Shown in pieces: positions 11,771-23,040 of a DNA stretch of 64,000 nucleotides. Source of the stretch: Aporrectodea caliginosa (taxonomy: Eukaryota; Annelida; Clitellata; Crassiclitellata; Lumbricidae); assembly GCA_020284085.1 (NCBI GenBank), contig JACEVL010000034.1:287001-351000 (forward strand), in the 5' to 3' direction. The notes under the pieces are model-generated. The model made no database searches. It was given only the letters and a program-made list of their open reading frames with translations, and had not been told where the DNA came from. Within the stretch, counting starts at the first letter, position 1, and every line of letters begins with the position of its first letter. The translations under genes and the position numbers were made by a program.

Positions 11771-13482
11771 TCCTTTTAACCTTTCTTAAATATAGGTACT
11801 ATTTTAACAATTTGTAGAGCTTAAGGGACGATTCCAGTACTTACAGAGCAATTTATAATATCAGCCAATTTTTAATTCCTCAATCAGCTCCTCCTCATTA
11901 CTTAATTGCACCATGGAGCGAATGAGTTTCCATGTTTGTTTAACATCACCATTAATTTTACAAAATTCAGCTTCATAATGGCTTTTTTCAGCCTTGAGCC
12001 TAATCAATTTAAATTTATTTCTATATTCAATAAATATTATTCTATTAACCTCATTTGGCGATTTAATTAATTTCAAGTAAAGAGAATTTTTCTTCTTACA
12101 AGATTTTAAGATTCCGGGAGTCATCCATGGTAGTTTATAAACATATTTCCTAGATTTATTATGTTTAGTTATCAGCGGGATTGCCTTATCGTAAACAAGT
12201 TTAGAAGTTTCCAGAAACATCTCATAAGCCATATTTGCATCCCGAATCTCACAAGCCCTCATAACCGGATTTATATTTGCAAGTAGCGAATAAAATTTAA
12301 CAATATTCTCATCGTTAGTTTTTCGAGTAGTCGTATAGTTGTAGAAATTTTTATAATATTTTTTGATGAAAATAAAGCAAATACTGGGAGATGATCGGAC
12401 AAGTCAGAGATAAATAACTAGCTTCGACCAGGCAGTAGAAAATATATTATCAATTAAAGTGGACGTATGAGGAGCGATGCGAGTCGGTCTCGTGATGGAT
12501 GGGAGAGGTTGATGTGAGGTCAAACAGTGTGGGATTGGTTAGTTTCATTATGATCAATAGTTTGGAGAAGATCGATGTTGAAGTCCTCAGTTATTATAAG
12601 CTCGTTTCCTCTCCCAGCAGGTCCTCGCAATAAATCCTCAAATTCAATTGAAATCGGATAGGTTCAGGCCAGGTGGCCAAAATAGCCTACTACTCCCACT
12701 GAATAAGTGGCATCCGTTAGATGGATCTTAATAAACAAATGCTCAAAAGTGTTATATAATTCCTGGTCTTTTTGCTGAGTATACTTAGTACCTTTTTTCA
12801 CAAACATTCCCATGCCACCACCTCAAGCATTCCCTCTTCATTTGTTTATAAAATTATAACCTGGTATTTGAATGGAATCCTCAGCATTCGGCGGTAGCCA
12901 AGTCTCAGTGAGAGTGAGTATAGTAACGGACAAATAATTAAGAATATTACTCATTTCGTCTAATTTATAAAACACACTTCTACAAGTTATGTGCAAAATT
13001 GAGAAATTGGACTCAACAGATTCAATTTTGTCATGCCACGAGTGCAGAGTGGTATACGGACTTTCCCATTTGACATTCAAGAAGTAATTTTGGTCAGGAT
13101 CAGTTTCATTCTTATTAAACAGTCTGCGATTGTCGTACTCTTCAGGGAACACTCGCAGTTCAAGATTGTTATCGATTGATCCCAACAGGGATGTTTTAGA
13201 AACACCGTGTGGTCTATTACACACATTCACATTTTCTACCTTCACATTCAGAGCAAGTACATGCGTACAGTTAATGCAATGCAAATGACCGTAGTTCACT
13301 GTTATTTTAAACTCTTGGCTATAGCAATCCAAATTGCTATAGCCTTTACAATTTGTACATACAATATACTCGATAGGTTTCTTAATTATGTCATCCCAAC
13401 TACTGCATACAGATAGAGCGCCTTCAGCCATCAAAAATGGGCCAGGGTACGAAGAATAGAAACCACCGCGTATAATCAACAT
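11770..13482 (-). pseudogene. LINE 5' part: endonuclease and linker, broken
   Basis: Read on the minus strand, the fragment begins with an N-terminal Cys/His-containing region (VCTNCKG, HLHCINC) and runs into an APE-type endonuclease: FSILHITCRSVFYKLDEM, TLTETWLPP, SIQIPGYNFI, and after a frame change DFNIDLL. Then come PWMTPGILKSCKKKNSLY and the start of a reverse transcriptase (VKIVPIFKKG near 11780). The catalytic RT core is missing, so the left end is truncated. It is a different LINE lineage from the one at 9295. It lies antisense in intron 7 of gene 1. Confidence 0.75.
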
Positions 13483-14214
13483 TAAAGCTTAATACAAGAG
13501 AATTAGGTCACTTCTAATCATAGGACATAACACGGTGCATTAATTCATGCTAGACATTATTCCCTTAATCATAAATTCTCGTTAATGTATCATTGATGTT
13601 TATAAAGTTCCAGGGAAACTTATTAGGCTACACCAACGTTCATGTTATAACTTCCAAAGATGGACGTCCACCATGAGATGAAGACAGGAGCGTAGTCTCA
13701 TTTGATTGCACCACCAATAATGTAATGTAATTAGTGTATGCACCCGTTATATGCTTATCCTCAGTGGTTAAACGTCCTCGATGAAAATAACAACAGTAGC
13801 GTAAAATTCTTAAGTAAATTTGGCGTAGGTGCTAGCTGCAGACCTGCAGGTATACCCGTACCCGCGGGTTTACCCGTACCCGACCCGTACCCGCGGATCG
13901 GGTACGGGTCGGGTAGGCGTTTCATGGGTCGGGTCGGGTACGGGTAGGGTCATCACGGGTACGGGTATACCCGGTTTTACCTGTACCGACGTGAAGTTTT
14001 GGGGCTACAGTGTCACCGTTACATATAATAGAGAATGTAGGCGCACAGTGACCCTGACCGGGTCAGCAACGTACTATTAACAGTTACTTAGCGTTGTAGG
14101 TGACAGTATATAGAGTTGACCACGGATATTAAATGCACAATGCAATTGAGACAGCGCAACAGTTGCAAGTGACAGTTTCCATAAGTTAACTGTCTATTAT
14201 TATTACTATTACTA

Positions 14215-14250
14215 CAACTGCTGGTGCTGTTACTGTTGATACTGCTGTTA

Positions 14251-14286
<36 letters not shown>

Positions 14287-14470
14287 CTGCTGTTACTGCT
14301 GCTACTGCTAATGCTGCTGCTGCTACTGCTGCTGTTGTTACCTCTGCTGCTGCTTTTAACTACTGCTGCTGCTACTGCTGCTGTTGTTACTGCTGCTGCT
14401 GCTTTTAACTGCTGCTGCTGCTGCAGCTACTACTACTATTACTGCTTCTGCTGCTGCTACTACTACTACT
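14215..14470. repeat. CTG/CTA-type trinucleotide repeat
   Basis: Imperfect (CTG)n with TTA, CTA and TTG variants. The poly-Leu and poly-Ala frames over it are artefacts of the repeat. Confidence 0.9.
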
Positions 14471-14507
14471 ACAATCATCATCATCAGCCTATTTATCTTT
14501 TGCACAT

Positions 14508-14746
14508 GGGGGGCCGTGGCGCTTTGGATAACAGCTGGCACAGAGACCGAGAGGTACCGAGTTCGAGCCCCCGTTGGGCGGATTTGCTTTGTAGGCTGCT
14601 ATTAGCGCCGTTGTATTACATGGCTGTCTGTTCTGTTAGTAGTTAAGATTTCAATTGCATAACATGTAAATGTACAGCGCAGTGCGTTTGTCAGGCGCTT
14701 AATAAAGAAAAGATTATTATTATTATTATTATTATTTATTATTATT
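14508..14746 (+). mobile_element. tRNA-derived SINE, copy 1
   Basis: The head resembles a tRNA gene: an A-box-like GTGGCGCTTTGG at 14516-14527 and a B box AGTTCGAGCCC at 14560-14570. The body is about 170 bp, ends GGCGCTTAATAAAGAAAAG and carries an (ATT)n tail. A second copy lies at 58622-58858. It is nested in the hAT-like element, so it inserted later. Confidence 0.75.
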
Positions 14747-14984
14747 GCTACATGCTGAGTTGTACACTCATTCGCCTGGAAGGGAAAGGGACTTTGGGAA
14801 GGACTGCTAATGACGTAGCGGGTACTGTACGGCTACGTGTATACCCGCGGGTACGGGTAGGGTCGGGTAGTAATTTTGAGCACAGGTCGGGTACGGGTAA
14901 CGGTTCTGTGCTACGGGTACGGGTCGGTTAGCAAAAATGCTCTACCCGCAGACCTCTAGTAGGTGCTATACCCCGGACCTGCAC

Positions 14985-15605
14985 ATTTGTCTAGCATCTA
15001 CTGCGAGAAGATCTTTAGCTTCTTTCCGCCTTGGTCCTGCAGTAGTCTGACATAATTATACATATCCAGCCGATGTCCATGCAGAACTGATCTTCTTCTG
15101 ATTTACCAGACTCCTGGCCTTTGCATAGTACCGAGCATTTTGCTTCGTAAGATGCTCATTTTTATTATCAGCGCATTAATACCCAGCCGAGTGTTGCATA
15201 ATTCAAGGACGGCCAGAGTAGCTTCCTGATTTTATCGAGGGAAGGGACGATCGTTACGAGGTTCATTTGACTCAGCTAGTGGTGATGATTCTTCGATGCC
15301 ATGTATTATCCAGTTATTTAGCCTCGCATCCACTTCGATCACTTCAATACGGCTCTTAACCGTACTAATCTCCTCCCAGTGTGGCCGTTTTCTGCTCCTG
15401 CACTTCGGTGTGACGGTTGATGAATTCTTTGGAGGTTTTCTCCACAATCGATTCTAAATTTGCAGCAAAGGCATCAAAAGACGATTGACTATACCTTCAA
15501 TAACAAGCATAAAGGCATCTGTAAGACGTACCAAGAGGGTTTCGGTTACTCGGTCATCCTTAAGCAGTTCAAGTAATTCATCTATCCTCGCACTCTTTTT
15601 CGCCA
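14985..15605 (-). pseudogene. LINE ORF1-like remnant
   Basis: On the minus strand a start at 15605 gives MAKKSARIDELLELLKDD, then a frame change, a Lys/Glu-rich stretch (ESIVEKTSKEFINRH), RLNNWIIHGIEESS and, near the left end, EHLTKQNARYYAKARSL. NNxIIHGIEE is typical of ORF1 proteins of L1-like LINEs (RNA binding, retrotransposition), and the last motif resembles their C-terminal domain. Frameshifts make it a relic. Confidence 0.55.
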
Positions 15606-15619
15606 TAATTGATCCTGTA

Positions 15620-16220
15620 AGGTTGAGTATACTTCTATTTACACCAGAAATCGGTTCAGCAGCCTATAATCCAGTAAACTGTATCTTTGTAGAGAGACAG
15701 TCTCCATCAAAACATTTAATAGAAGACTTTTATTTCAACACGGTAACGCCCACCGTCCATCGTCCACCCTTGCCAATGACCATCTATCCTTGCGTTGATA
15801 ACGTGAATTTCCATTGCAAATTATTTTGTATTGTCTAAATTCATCAAAAAATTCTGAAACTCAAGAAATTCATTGAAAATATTTTACTTTGAAACAGCTT
15901 GCTATGCAATTTCTCATTATTACTAGGTCTCAACTGATTCTCATACTGAACAATAAGCCCTAAAGATTTCGCCTTAGTTTAATGAAGGTGTCTGGTATAA
16001 GAAGCAAATCTTAAATCAGTGATATTCTTAGCAAAACAAGCTTAAAATTGTGGACTCGCGATACCAAAATAACGGAAAAGGCACATTGAAATGATATTAG
16101 TAAAACGATATAATCATGTGTAGTGCTTGTTTAACTGGAGTCTGCGACATATTATTTGCAGGCATAGACTAAAGCGTGTTTACATAATAATAAAAGAGTT
16201 TCACTTTGTGTTATTGACAG
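15620..16220 (+). other. Intron 7 end, no feature seen
   Basis: No repeat, RNA gene or coding pattern that I can support up to the exon at 16221. Confidence 0.5.
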
Positions 16221-16685
16221 GTTATTTTGGAATCAGTCGAGCATGCATTAGTACTTATTCCTACGCAGACAACCTCAGACTTTGTCAAGACAACGCCATA
16301 TATTCAGGATTCCATTACTTCTTCTACGAAAATCAGTGTTGCTATTCTTACACATATGACACGTGGTCCAGCACAGGCTGCTTTTGTGCAGACAATTATT
16401 GCAACACTCACTTTTTGCAACCAACGATAGTTCCTCGATCAAATGACACGACAACATTCTCTTGGTACAATCCAGACAATGCTACTGAGTCATCCACCAT
16501 GTCATATCCTTACAACTCTAACAATACATTCAACAATTCTAACTTCGTCAGCTGTTACGAGTGTTGGTATTCAGGAAATTCCTTCGACACATCCAACGAG
16601 TCATCTTGCAGCCCGCAAAGTAATTCCCGCAACGGAAGTGTCTGCAATGAAGTAGCATGTCAGACATACTCATACAGTTATCCAA
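16221..16685 (+). CDS. Gene 1 exon: Ly6 C-half 2, linker, Ly6 N-half 3
   Basis: After TTGACAG it encodes YFGISRACISTYSYAD, RLCQDN, NQCCYSY, TGCFCADNYCN (end of domain 2), a Thr/Ser/Asn linker with several sequons, then FVSCYECWYSG, SSC, SVCNEVACQTY (start of domain 3). The donor is A/GTGAGC, phase 1. This C-half is the most diverged of the four. From about 16433 onward the exon is almost identical to the end of the exon at 20163, showing that the duplication breakpoint lies inside the linker. Confidence 0.85.
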
Positions 16686-17139
16686 GTGAGCATTTTATAT
16701 GTGTATTATGTACAGGTAGTTGTTTTGTAACATTTTGTTATCGCTAATTTTGGGGGAAACCCTCACTTTAAAATGCTGCATATGGATTTCAACTGGTTTT
16801 GCTTGCAGTGTTTGGTGTTCGAATATTTGTCAAGATTTGGAAATGGTACCGGTATGGTACTTGTTTGATATCATTCCCTATGTTTTTAGCATCGTGATTA
16901 TTATATACTCTTTTTTGTCGTGTGAAGGCTGTGAAACGTTTCAGTTTACTATAGGCCTACACGTCTTGGTATAGACCTACTAAACTACAGCTATATATAG
17001 CATCTTTTTGACCTTTACAACCAGTTTGTTTATCCGCTTTTTGTGATCAACCAACCATCAACCAACCATGAATTTATTGCTCCAAACACTGGCAAAGTAA
17101 CATCTCTCTGTACAAAGAACAAAGAACAAAGACCTGTTG

Positions 17140-17295
17140 GTCACAAAAGGGGTATACGGACGATTGGTCATTTGACGATTGTCATATGAACGATTGGTCA
17201 TAGGGCCTATTGGTCATAGGACTATCGGTGATAGGGCCTACCGGTCATAGGTCATATCGACTATAGGGCCCATCTGCGATAGGACTATCGAAGGC
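17140..17295 (+). repeat. Short array of ~20 bp units, copy A
   Basis: Units of the type GATTGGTCATAGGGCCTA, diverged, about eight. The twin array is at about 21685-21842 in unit B. Confidence 0.7.
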
Positions 17296-19396
17296 TATCG
17301 AAGGCTAAAACAGAGAAGTTTTTAAAACATGGACAACCATTTACTGGATCATTTACTGTGATATACGTAATACGAAATACGAACAATACGTTGATGCCTG
17401 CATGTAAGTATCCTAATAAGGTTCTTGATTGGAACTGATGGCATTTGGCTAAAAACGATGAATGTCCCTAACTGCTGCTTATTTTACGTTCGGTGTGTTA
17501 AGATAGATTTTGGGCAATTCCGGTGATGACACTTACAGACAATATTATGTTTTCTTCAAAATCGCAAGAACAATCTCAAGAACAATGTAAAAGCGGTAGA
17601 TAGGTTTTATTTTTGGCGATGTGCATCGGTGCCTAACACTTTCTGTTGTGATTCCTAAGCAATTTGTCTTTATAATAATTATTTCAAAGCGTGTATTGCA
17701 TAGGCTAAAATGTCAGTTTACGCACATTCATAAACGAGTGTTTCTACAATAAGTGTCCATTTTGCTGTCCGCGGTATTTAAAATATTTTTAAAGCTTCTG
17801 TGACAACATATGACAATCCGTAACGTAGGTTTGTTTCAGACAACCCAAATAAAACTAAAAGATTTTTAAAATTAGCACGTTCATAAATTATTCTGGTGGT
17901 TTTATTACCTCTCAGTCGAAGCATTTCAACAGAAACTGTGTTGTCCCAGATGTGTACCGAGGTCCGGAAAACCTGTTTATTTCCGATTGTGCATATAGCC
18001 AAACCGATAATTTCCTATTCATTCTCAGTAACATATTGTTTACAACAGAAACCATGCTTAATATATTGAATTTTAGTTTTTTTGAGTGAACAATTAAATT
18101 TTAATGGCGCAAATTCCAGTGTGCTACATCCAAATGTCAACTCCATGACGGACAAACTGGTGCTGGTAAACATGAGAAGTTTATGTTGCGTTTAACTTTT
18201 TAAGCAACCAAAAGCCAACAACATTGTTGCACTGCGTATGCTTAATTGAGATCAACTCCGTGTCGTAAATATTCAAGAATAATAAATAAAATTTTCAATG
18301 TAATGTGTCCTTTGTGGATGTGATAGAGTCCTGTCTTTGTTGCAAACATCATTGAAATTATTTTGTTTCGTTTGTGCCGGTTTTTGCTGAAAACTAAACG
18401 ATTTGTCAACTCCGTGACGGTCAACTCCGTGACGCGTGCCCACGTCATGCAGTCGGCAGATTGTCACGGAATCCACATATTCAAAAAATCTAGCAGCATT
18501 TAAATGGTATATATATACTATTATATAGTGCCCTAACAAAAATATGATATCTGTATTATAGTCGTAATTTCATCATCCTTATTAAGCATCGATATACAAT
18601 GAGTTGAACTTTCATAATGATAATGTTTCTGGTACTGATCTAATTAATTTCTTCATGTGTTTTATGCTCTCTTATTAGGCTATTTTTCCCAGTTAGGGCC
18701 ATTTTGCTGTTTTTTGTCTTGCAATTATGCCTCCATTGTCAGTAGGCTGCGAAAGTGTACCTTCAGCTGACAGTGACTGATTACATATTTCTCATTGTTG
18801 CCTGAAGACTCTTAAAATGTGAAAGTCAACAGTGTGACGCGAGTGTCCGTGACACTTGTCAACTCCATGATGAATTTTGAAAAAACACATTTTCTCAGTT
18901 TTTAACAGAAATATTGAAATCTGTGCATTGCTGCCTATCACTCATCTTGATATCATTAATATTAATAGATTAGCACTTTAAAAAGTACAAAAAAATCGCC
19001 ATTGATTTTTTCTTTAAAATCCGAGGCAAAGTGTCACATATTGTAGAAACCCTCAAACACCTCAGCAGATGTTATGGCCAACTAACAACTATGATCACAC
19101 GATTGTTGAATCTGCAAACAATACAAAGGTTTGGTCTCCTGTTCAGGAGAGAATTGCATATTCTCTCAGTGATTATTATCCGTTGGGTAATTCACCGAAT
19201 CCATCCCGCACTGTGTTACAAGACCTACCTATTCAACTATCGCTAAATCTCAGCTATCAATGAAAATTGTAGACTTTTGACGATGTTAATTTTGACTATA
19301 GTCATCGCAAACCCTTATTTTACCATTAGGCCTACATTTGCATGATTCCGTCATGGCACCAAATTGAAAACACACCCGCGCCGCATTTTCAGATTC

Positions 19397-19821
19397 GTAG
19401 TGGATCCATTCACGCCCCGGGCGTTAGCGGAACCCCAGTGCTATATTCTCGCCCGTCGCGTTATTGGCTAAAGCCTGTCGCGTGAACTTGTTGTCTTCCC
19501 TTGGAATTTCGAAATGGCGGACATCTTGAGGATCGGTTATGGTCAGGTTAGGCTTCGTGGGGTCGTTTAGGGTCAGATTAGGCGTCGTGAGGGTCGGTTA
19601 GGGTTAGGTTAGGCGTCGTGAGGGTCGGTTAGGGTCAGGGTTAGGGTTAGTGTCGTAATCAGAAAACACGGTGAACAACCTTCCACCGCAATCGGGAATG
19701 TTTGTCGGTCGTTTCGTTTCAGGTACTCAAAATCATGTGACATGCATTGACCAATTGCGAGGCGGGCGTGATTCTAGTCCCAGGTATTAGGATCGCGTCG
19801 GGCGTGACTATATCCACGACC
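19397..19821. mobile_element. Small inverted-repeat element, empty site known
   Basis: TTTCAGATTC flanks the 425 bp insertion at 19387-19396 and 19822-19831; unit B has only one such site, slightly changed (near 25064-25075), with nothing inserted. The ends are inverted repeats: GTAGTGGATCCATTCACGCC at the left, and GTCGTGGATATAGTCACGCC as complement of the right. There is no coding frame. The target duplication of 9-10 bp is of Mutator-like size. The element carries the 31 bp telomere-like repeat. Confidence 0.7.
19533..19650 (+). repeat. 31 bp repeat rich in GGTTAGGG
   Basis: About four units of 31 bp, each containing GGTTAGGGTCAGGTTAGG and CGTCGTGAGGG. The same unit recurs at 43255-43365. 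It resembles the telomere hexamer but is interstitial. Confidence 0.8.
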
Positions 19822-20162
19822 TTTCAGATTCAGTGAACTTGCCGCTGCACCCGTAATATTTTACCTGTTGCATAAAGAACTGCCTAAATAGATATCATTG
19901 TATTGTATGTTTAAGCAAAGAATTTTCAGAAGCCTTTGACATAAAATATGACGGATGTTAATCACTGAAATCAATAGGAAAGACGATCCTCAGCAACATA
20001 TTTGAACTCAAGTGTTCTTGAAATCAAACATCAAAGGCTGCGTTTATAGCAAGCAATTGAGATCTGTGTCCGCCCTATGGATATTATGCATAACCGTATC
20101 ACAATTGGCTAGTAAACAAGTCTGCTAGCATAATAAAATTCTGGTGTTTTATTTGTTGTCAG

Positions 20163-21218
20163 GTTATGCATATGCATACGTCGCTCAGGGATGTGCTGAT
20201 GCTTATTATTACGAAGAAATGCTCAGAAAATGTCAGAACCAGAGCCAAGAGTATGGCGCCTACTACTTCTTTGAGGGAGACCAGTGCTGCTATTCCTACA
20301 ACGACTACTACGGTGCGGTGAAATCCTGTTTATGTGCATCCGATTACTGCAATAATTACATATTGCAACCAACGGTAATTTCTCAGCCTAACGACACTAC
20401 AACCTCTTCAAGTGCGAGTCAACTAAATAACAGTACAACAACTCCTCGACCAGCTACAATGAATGCTGGAAACAGCTCTGGAAACGTTTCTCAATCAACT
20501 ACAAGGATGCCATCTAACGGAACAACAACTCCTCGACCAGCTACAGTGAATGCTGGAAACAGCCCAGGAAACATTTCTCAATCCACTACAAGACTGCCAT
20601 CTAACGGAACAACAACTCCTCGACCAGCTACACTGAATGCTGGAAACAGCTCCGGAAACATTTCTCAATCCACTACAAGACTCCCATCTAACGGAACAAC
20701 AACTCCTCGACCAGCTACACTGAATGCTGGAAACAGTTCAGGAAATATTTCTCAATCCACTACAAGACTGCCATCTAACGTAACAACAACTCCTCGACCA
20801 GCTACATTAAATGCTGGAAACAGTTCTGGAAACATTTCTCAATCCACAACAAGAATGCCAACTAATGTAACAACAACTCCTCGACCAACTACATTCAATG
20901 CAGGAAACAGTTCTGGAAACATTTCTCAATCCACAACAAGAATGCCAACTAATGTAACAACAACTCCTCGATCAAATGACACGACAACATTCTCGTGGTA
21001 CAATCCAGACAATGCTACTGAGTCATCCACCATGTCATATCCTTACAACTCTAACAATACATTCAACAATTCTAACTTCGTCAGCTGTTACGAGTGTTGG
21101 TATTCAGGAGATTCCTTCGACACATCCAACGAGTCATCTTGCAGCCCGCAAAGTAATTCCCGCAACGGAAGTGTCTGCAATGAAGTAGCATGTCAGACAT
21201 ACTCCTACAGTTATCCAA
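20163..21218 (+). CDS. Gene 1 exon: Ly6 C-half 3, six 29-residue repeats, Ly6 N-half 4
   Basis: The exon enters after TTGTCAG in phase 1. It starts AYAYVAQGC, RKCQNQ, GDQCCYSY, KSCLCASDYCNN. It continues with six copies of a 29-residue unit, TTTPRPAT.NAGNSSGNIS followed by QSTTRLPSN, each with up to three N-glycosylation sequons (NGT, NSS, NIS) and many Ser/Thr. It ends with the N-half of domain 4 (FVSCYECWYSG, SVCNEVACQTY) and a phase 1 donor A/GTAAGC. The repeat turns a short linker into a mucin-like stalk between two Ly6 domains. Confidence 0.9.
20432..20953 (+). repeat. 87 bp coding minisatellite, 6 copies
   Basis: Six units of exactly 87 bp in frame in the exon at 20163. The last two carry MPTN/VTTT variants not found in the array at 25675. 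Confidence 0.95.
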
Positions 21219-21684
21219 GTAAGCAGTTTATATTATGTGTAGGCTATTATGTACAGATAGTTGTTTTGTAACATTTTGTTATCGCTAATTTTTGGGGAAA
21301 CTCTCACTTTAAAATGCTGCATATGGATTTCAACTGGTTTTGCTTGCAGTGTTTGGTGTTCGAATATTTGTCAAGATTTGGAAATGGTACCGGTATGCTA
21401 CTTGTTTGATATCGTGACCTATGTTTTTAGCATCGTGATTATTATATACTCTTATTTTGTCGTGTGGAGGCCGCGAAACGTTTCAGTTTACTATAGGCCT
21501 ACACGTCTTGGTATAGACCTACTAGACTACAGCAATATATAGCATCTTTTTGACCTTTACAGCCAGTTTGTTTATCCGCTTTTTGTGATCAACCAACCAT
21601 CAACCAACCATTAATTTATTGCTCCAAACACTGGCAAAGTAACATCTATCTGTACAAAGAACAAAGACCTGTTGGTCACAAAAG

Positions 21685-21842
21685 GGGTATACGGACGATT
21701 GGTCATTTGACGATTGTCATATGAACGATTGGTCATAGGGCCTATTGGTCATAGGACTATCGGTGATAGGGCCTACCGGTCATAGGTCATATCGACTATA
21801 GGGCCTATCTGCGATAGGACTATCGAAGGCTATCGAAGGCTA
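21685..21842 (+). repeat. Short array of ~20 bp units, copy B
   Basis: Same array as 17140-17295, inherited through the segmental duplication. Confidence 0.7.
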
Positions 21843-21946
21843 AAACAGAAAAGTTTTTAAAACATGAACAACCATTTACTGGATCATTTACTGTGAAATA
21901 CGTAATACGAAATACGAACAATACGTTGATGCCTGCAGGTAAGTAT

Positions 21947-23040
21947 TGTCGCGTCCTGCCCTTTCTCAGAGGGGCAGTAACCGCTGCTGTAGAGGGAAGT
22001 CCGGAGTAACCCTTGCAGGAATTGAACCCGACATAGACCTGGGTTTTATCTCTGAGTTCCTAGTCTTTGTTATCGCAGGCAAGGCATAAGATACTGGCGC
22101 TTTGGACATTAAACTGGCGCTGCGCCGGGGCAGAGTGTCACTAGTCAATTCTGTCTACAGAATCAGAGCAAGCTCCGAGTACCAGGCCGATATCTTTGTC
22201 TGCTCCTTCCTCTGAAGGTTTTGCCAAGTGCGTTATCACTGCAGGATTCAAACCCTCTACAGACAGAATTTCTGTAGTTATTAACTGCCGCTCATTCTGT
22301 AGGTAGCCTACGACATCATTTAATTGACTAGCCTGTTTTGTCTGGCGCTCTATCAGTTGTTGAAGAAGGACACTTAGTTCAGTAAATTTCCGTTCAATAG
22401 CAATTGACACAGGCATTGATATTTTCTAATGTATTCTTGTAAAATTCGAATTAAAAGATCAATTACAAATAACAATCTGAGCAGGTATCATTTACCAACA
22501 TACAGTCCTTAAGGCAAAGGTTACAGATTCGAAACCTAACCAAACTGATCACTGCATCTATTCAATGGGGTGAAAATTGAAGACAATAGCTTGATTCACA
22601 ACACTTCAAATTACACATATACGATAATATTATACGCAGCACTAACCCAACAATTGGTAATTAACTTCGGAAGAGAAGGCAGCGATGAGGAACTCAACCC
22701 AAAACCTCATTCATAACGTGACCATCAACCATCTCTCAGATTGAGCAGCTTTTGGCGGGCAAATCACACCACGGCAATGTACAGTCGGACGACGTGTTGA
22801 GTCTCGAGAGTATTTAGCGCGACTGACTCACAGCACCACTCGTCAGTTCTTATAGACTAAAATTAGTGCCAATAATGGGCCAATTGGCGTCCGCCGCGCG
22901 AGTTCTGGACCCAATGGCAAAGCTCTGAAAGGGCCTCCACCGCGGAGCATCTATATTATAGATTCAACGCGTCCAAAGGGTGACCACCAGAGGGCAGGCG
23001 GAGGCGCACCAATCGAACCGAAGAAAGATAGTTCGCCACT
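21947..23040 (-). mobile_element. LTR-like or other non-autonomous insertion, unit B only
   Basis: Unit A has GTAAGTATCC uninterrupted (near 17404). In unit B GTAT (21943-21946) is followed by 1094 bp starting TGTCGCG, then GTATCC again at 23041. On the minus strand there is a TATA-like TCTATAAGAACT in the upstream part and a 91-codon frame (22416-22141), MPVSIAIERKFTELSVLL..., predicted to be helical. Its position, downstream of a promoter-like stretch, would suit a short Gag-like protein. I cannot recognise the family; a solo LTR, a TRIM or a DNA element are all possible. Confidence 0.5.

Larger units (their letters stand above)
13834..14959. mobile_element. hAT-like element with CGGGTA-rich ends and 8 bp target duplication
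   Basis: TAGGTGCT occurs at 13826-13833 and again at 14960-14967, flanking the 1126 bp element. The ends are imperfect inverted repeats (CTGCAGACCTGCAGGTA at the left; CTAGAGGTCTGCGGGTA as complement of the right). Subterminal regions (13850-13980, 14830-14945) are arrays of CGGGTA/TACCCG in inverted orientation. The interior holds a CTG-type microsatellite and a nested SINE, but no transposase. Confidence 0.7.
16430..20431 (+). repeat. Segmental duplication, unit A
   Basis: This block (end of one Ly6 exon, whole intron, start of the next Ly6 exon) is repeated at about 20957-25674 with high identity. Unit A alone has the 425 bp insertion at 19397; unit B alone has the 1094 bp insertion at 21947 and about 70 extra bases near 23770. 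Confidence 0.85.

Noticed and set aside
14224..14646. Poly-Leu/Ala frames
   Set aside because: Translation of an imperfect CTG repeat and a SINE head.
19031..19263. Possible small gene with VESANNTKVWSPVQERIAYSL (twin at 24683-25005)
   Set aside because: Similarity between the twins is explained by the segmental duplication, frames differ, and no family is recognised.
19533..19650. Telomere or chromosome end
   Set aside because: A 31 bp unit inside a small mobile element in an intron, not a hexamer array.
22018..22030. Perfect B box (GGTTCAATTCC, minus strand) suggesting a SINE in the insertion at 21947
   Set aside because: No A box at the right distance and the insertion has other ends; kept only as part of that element.
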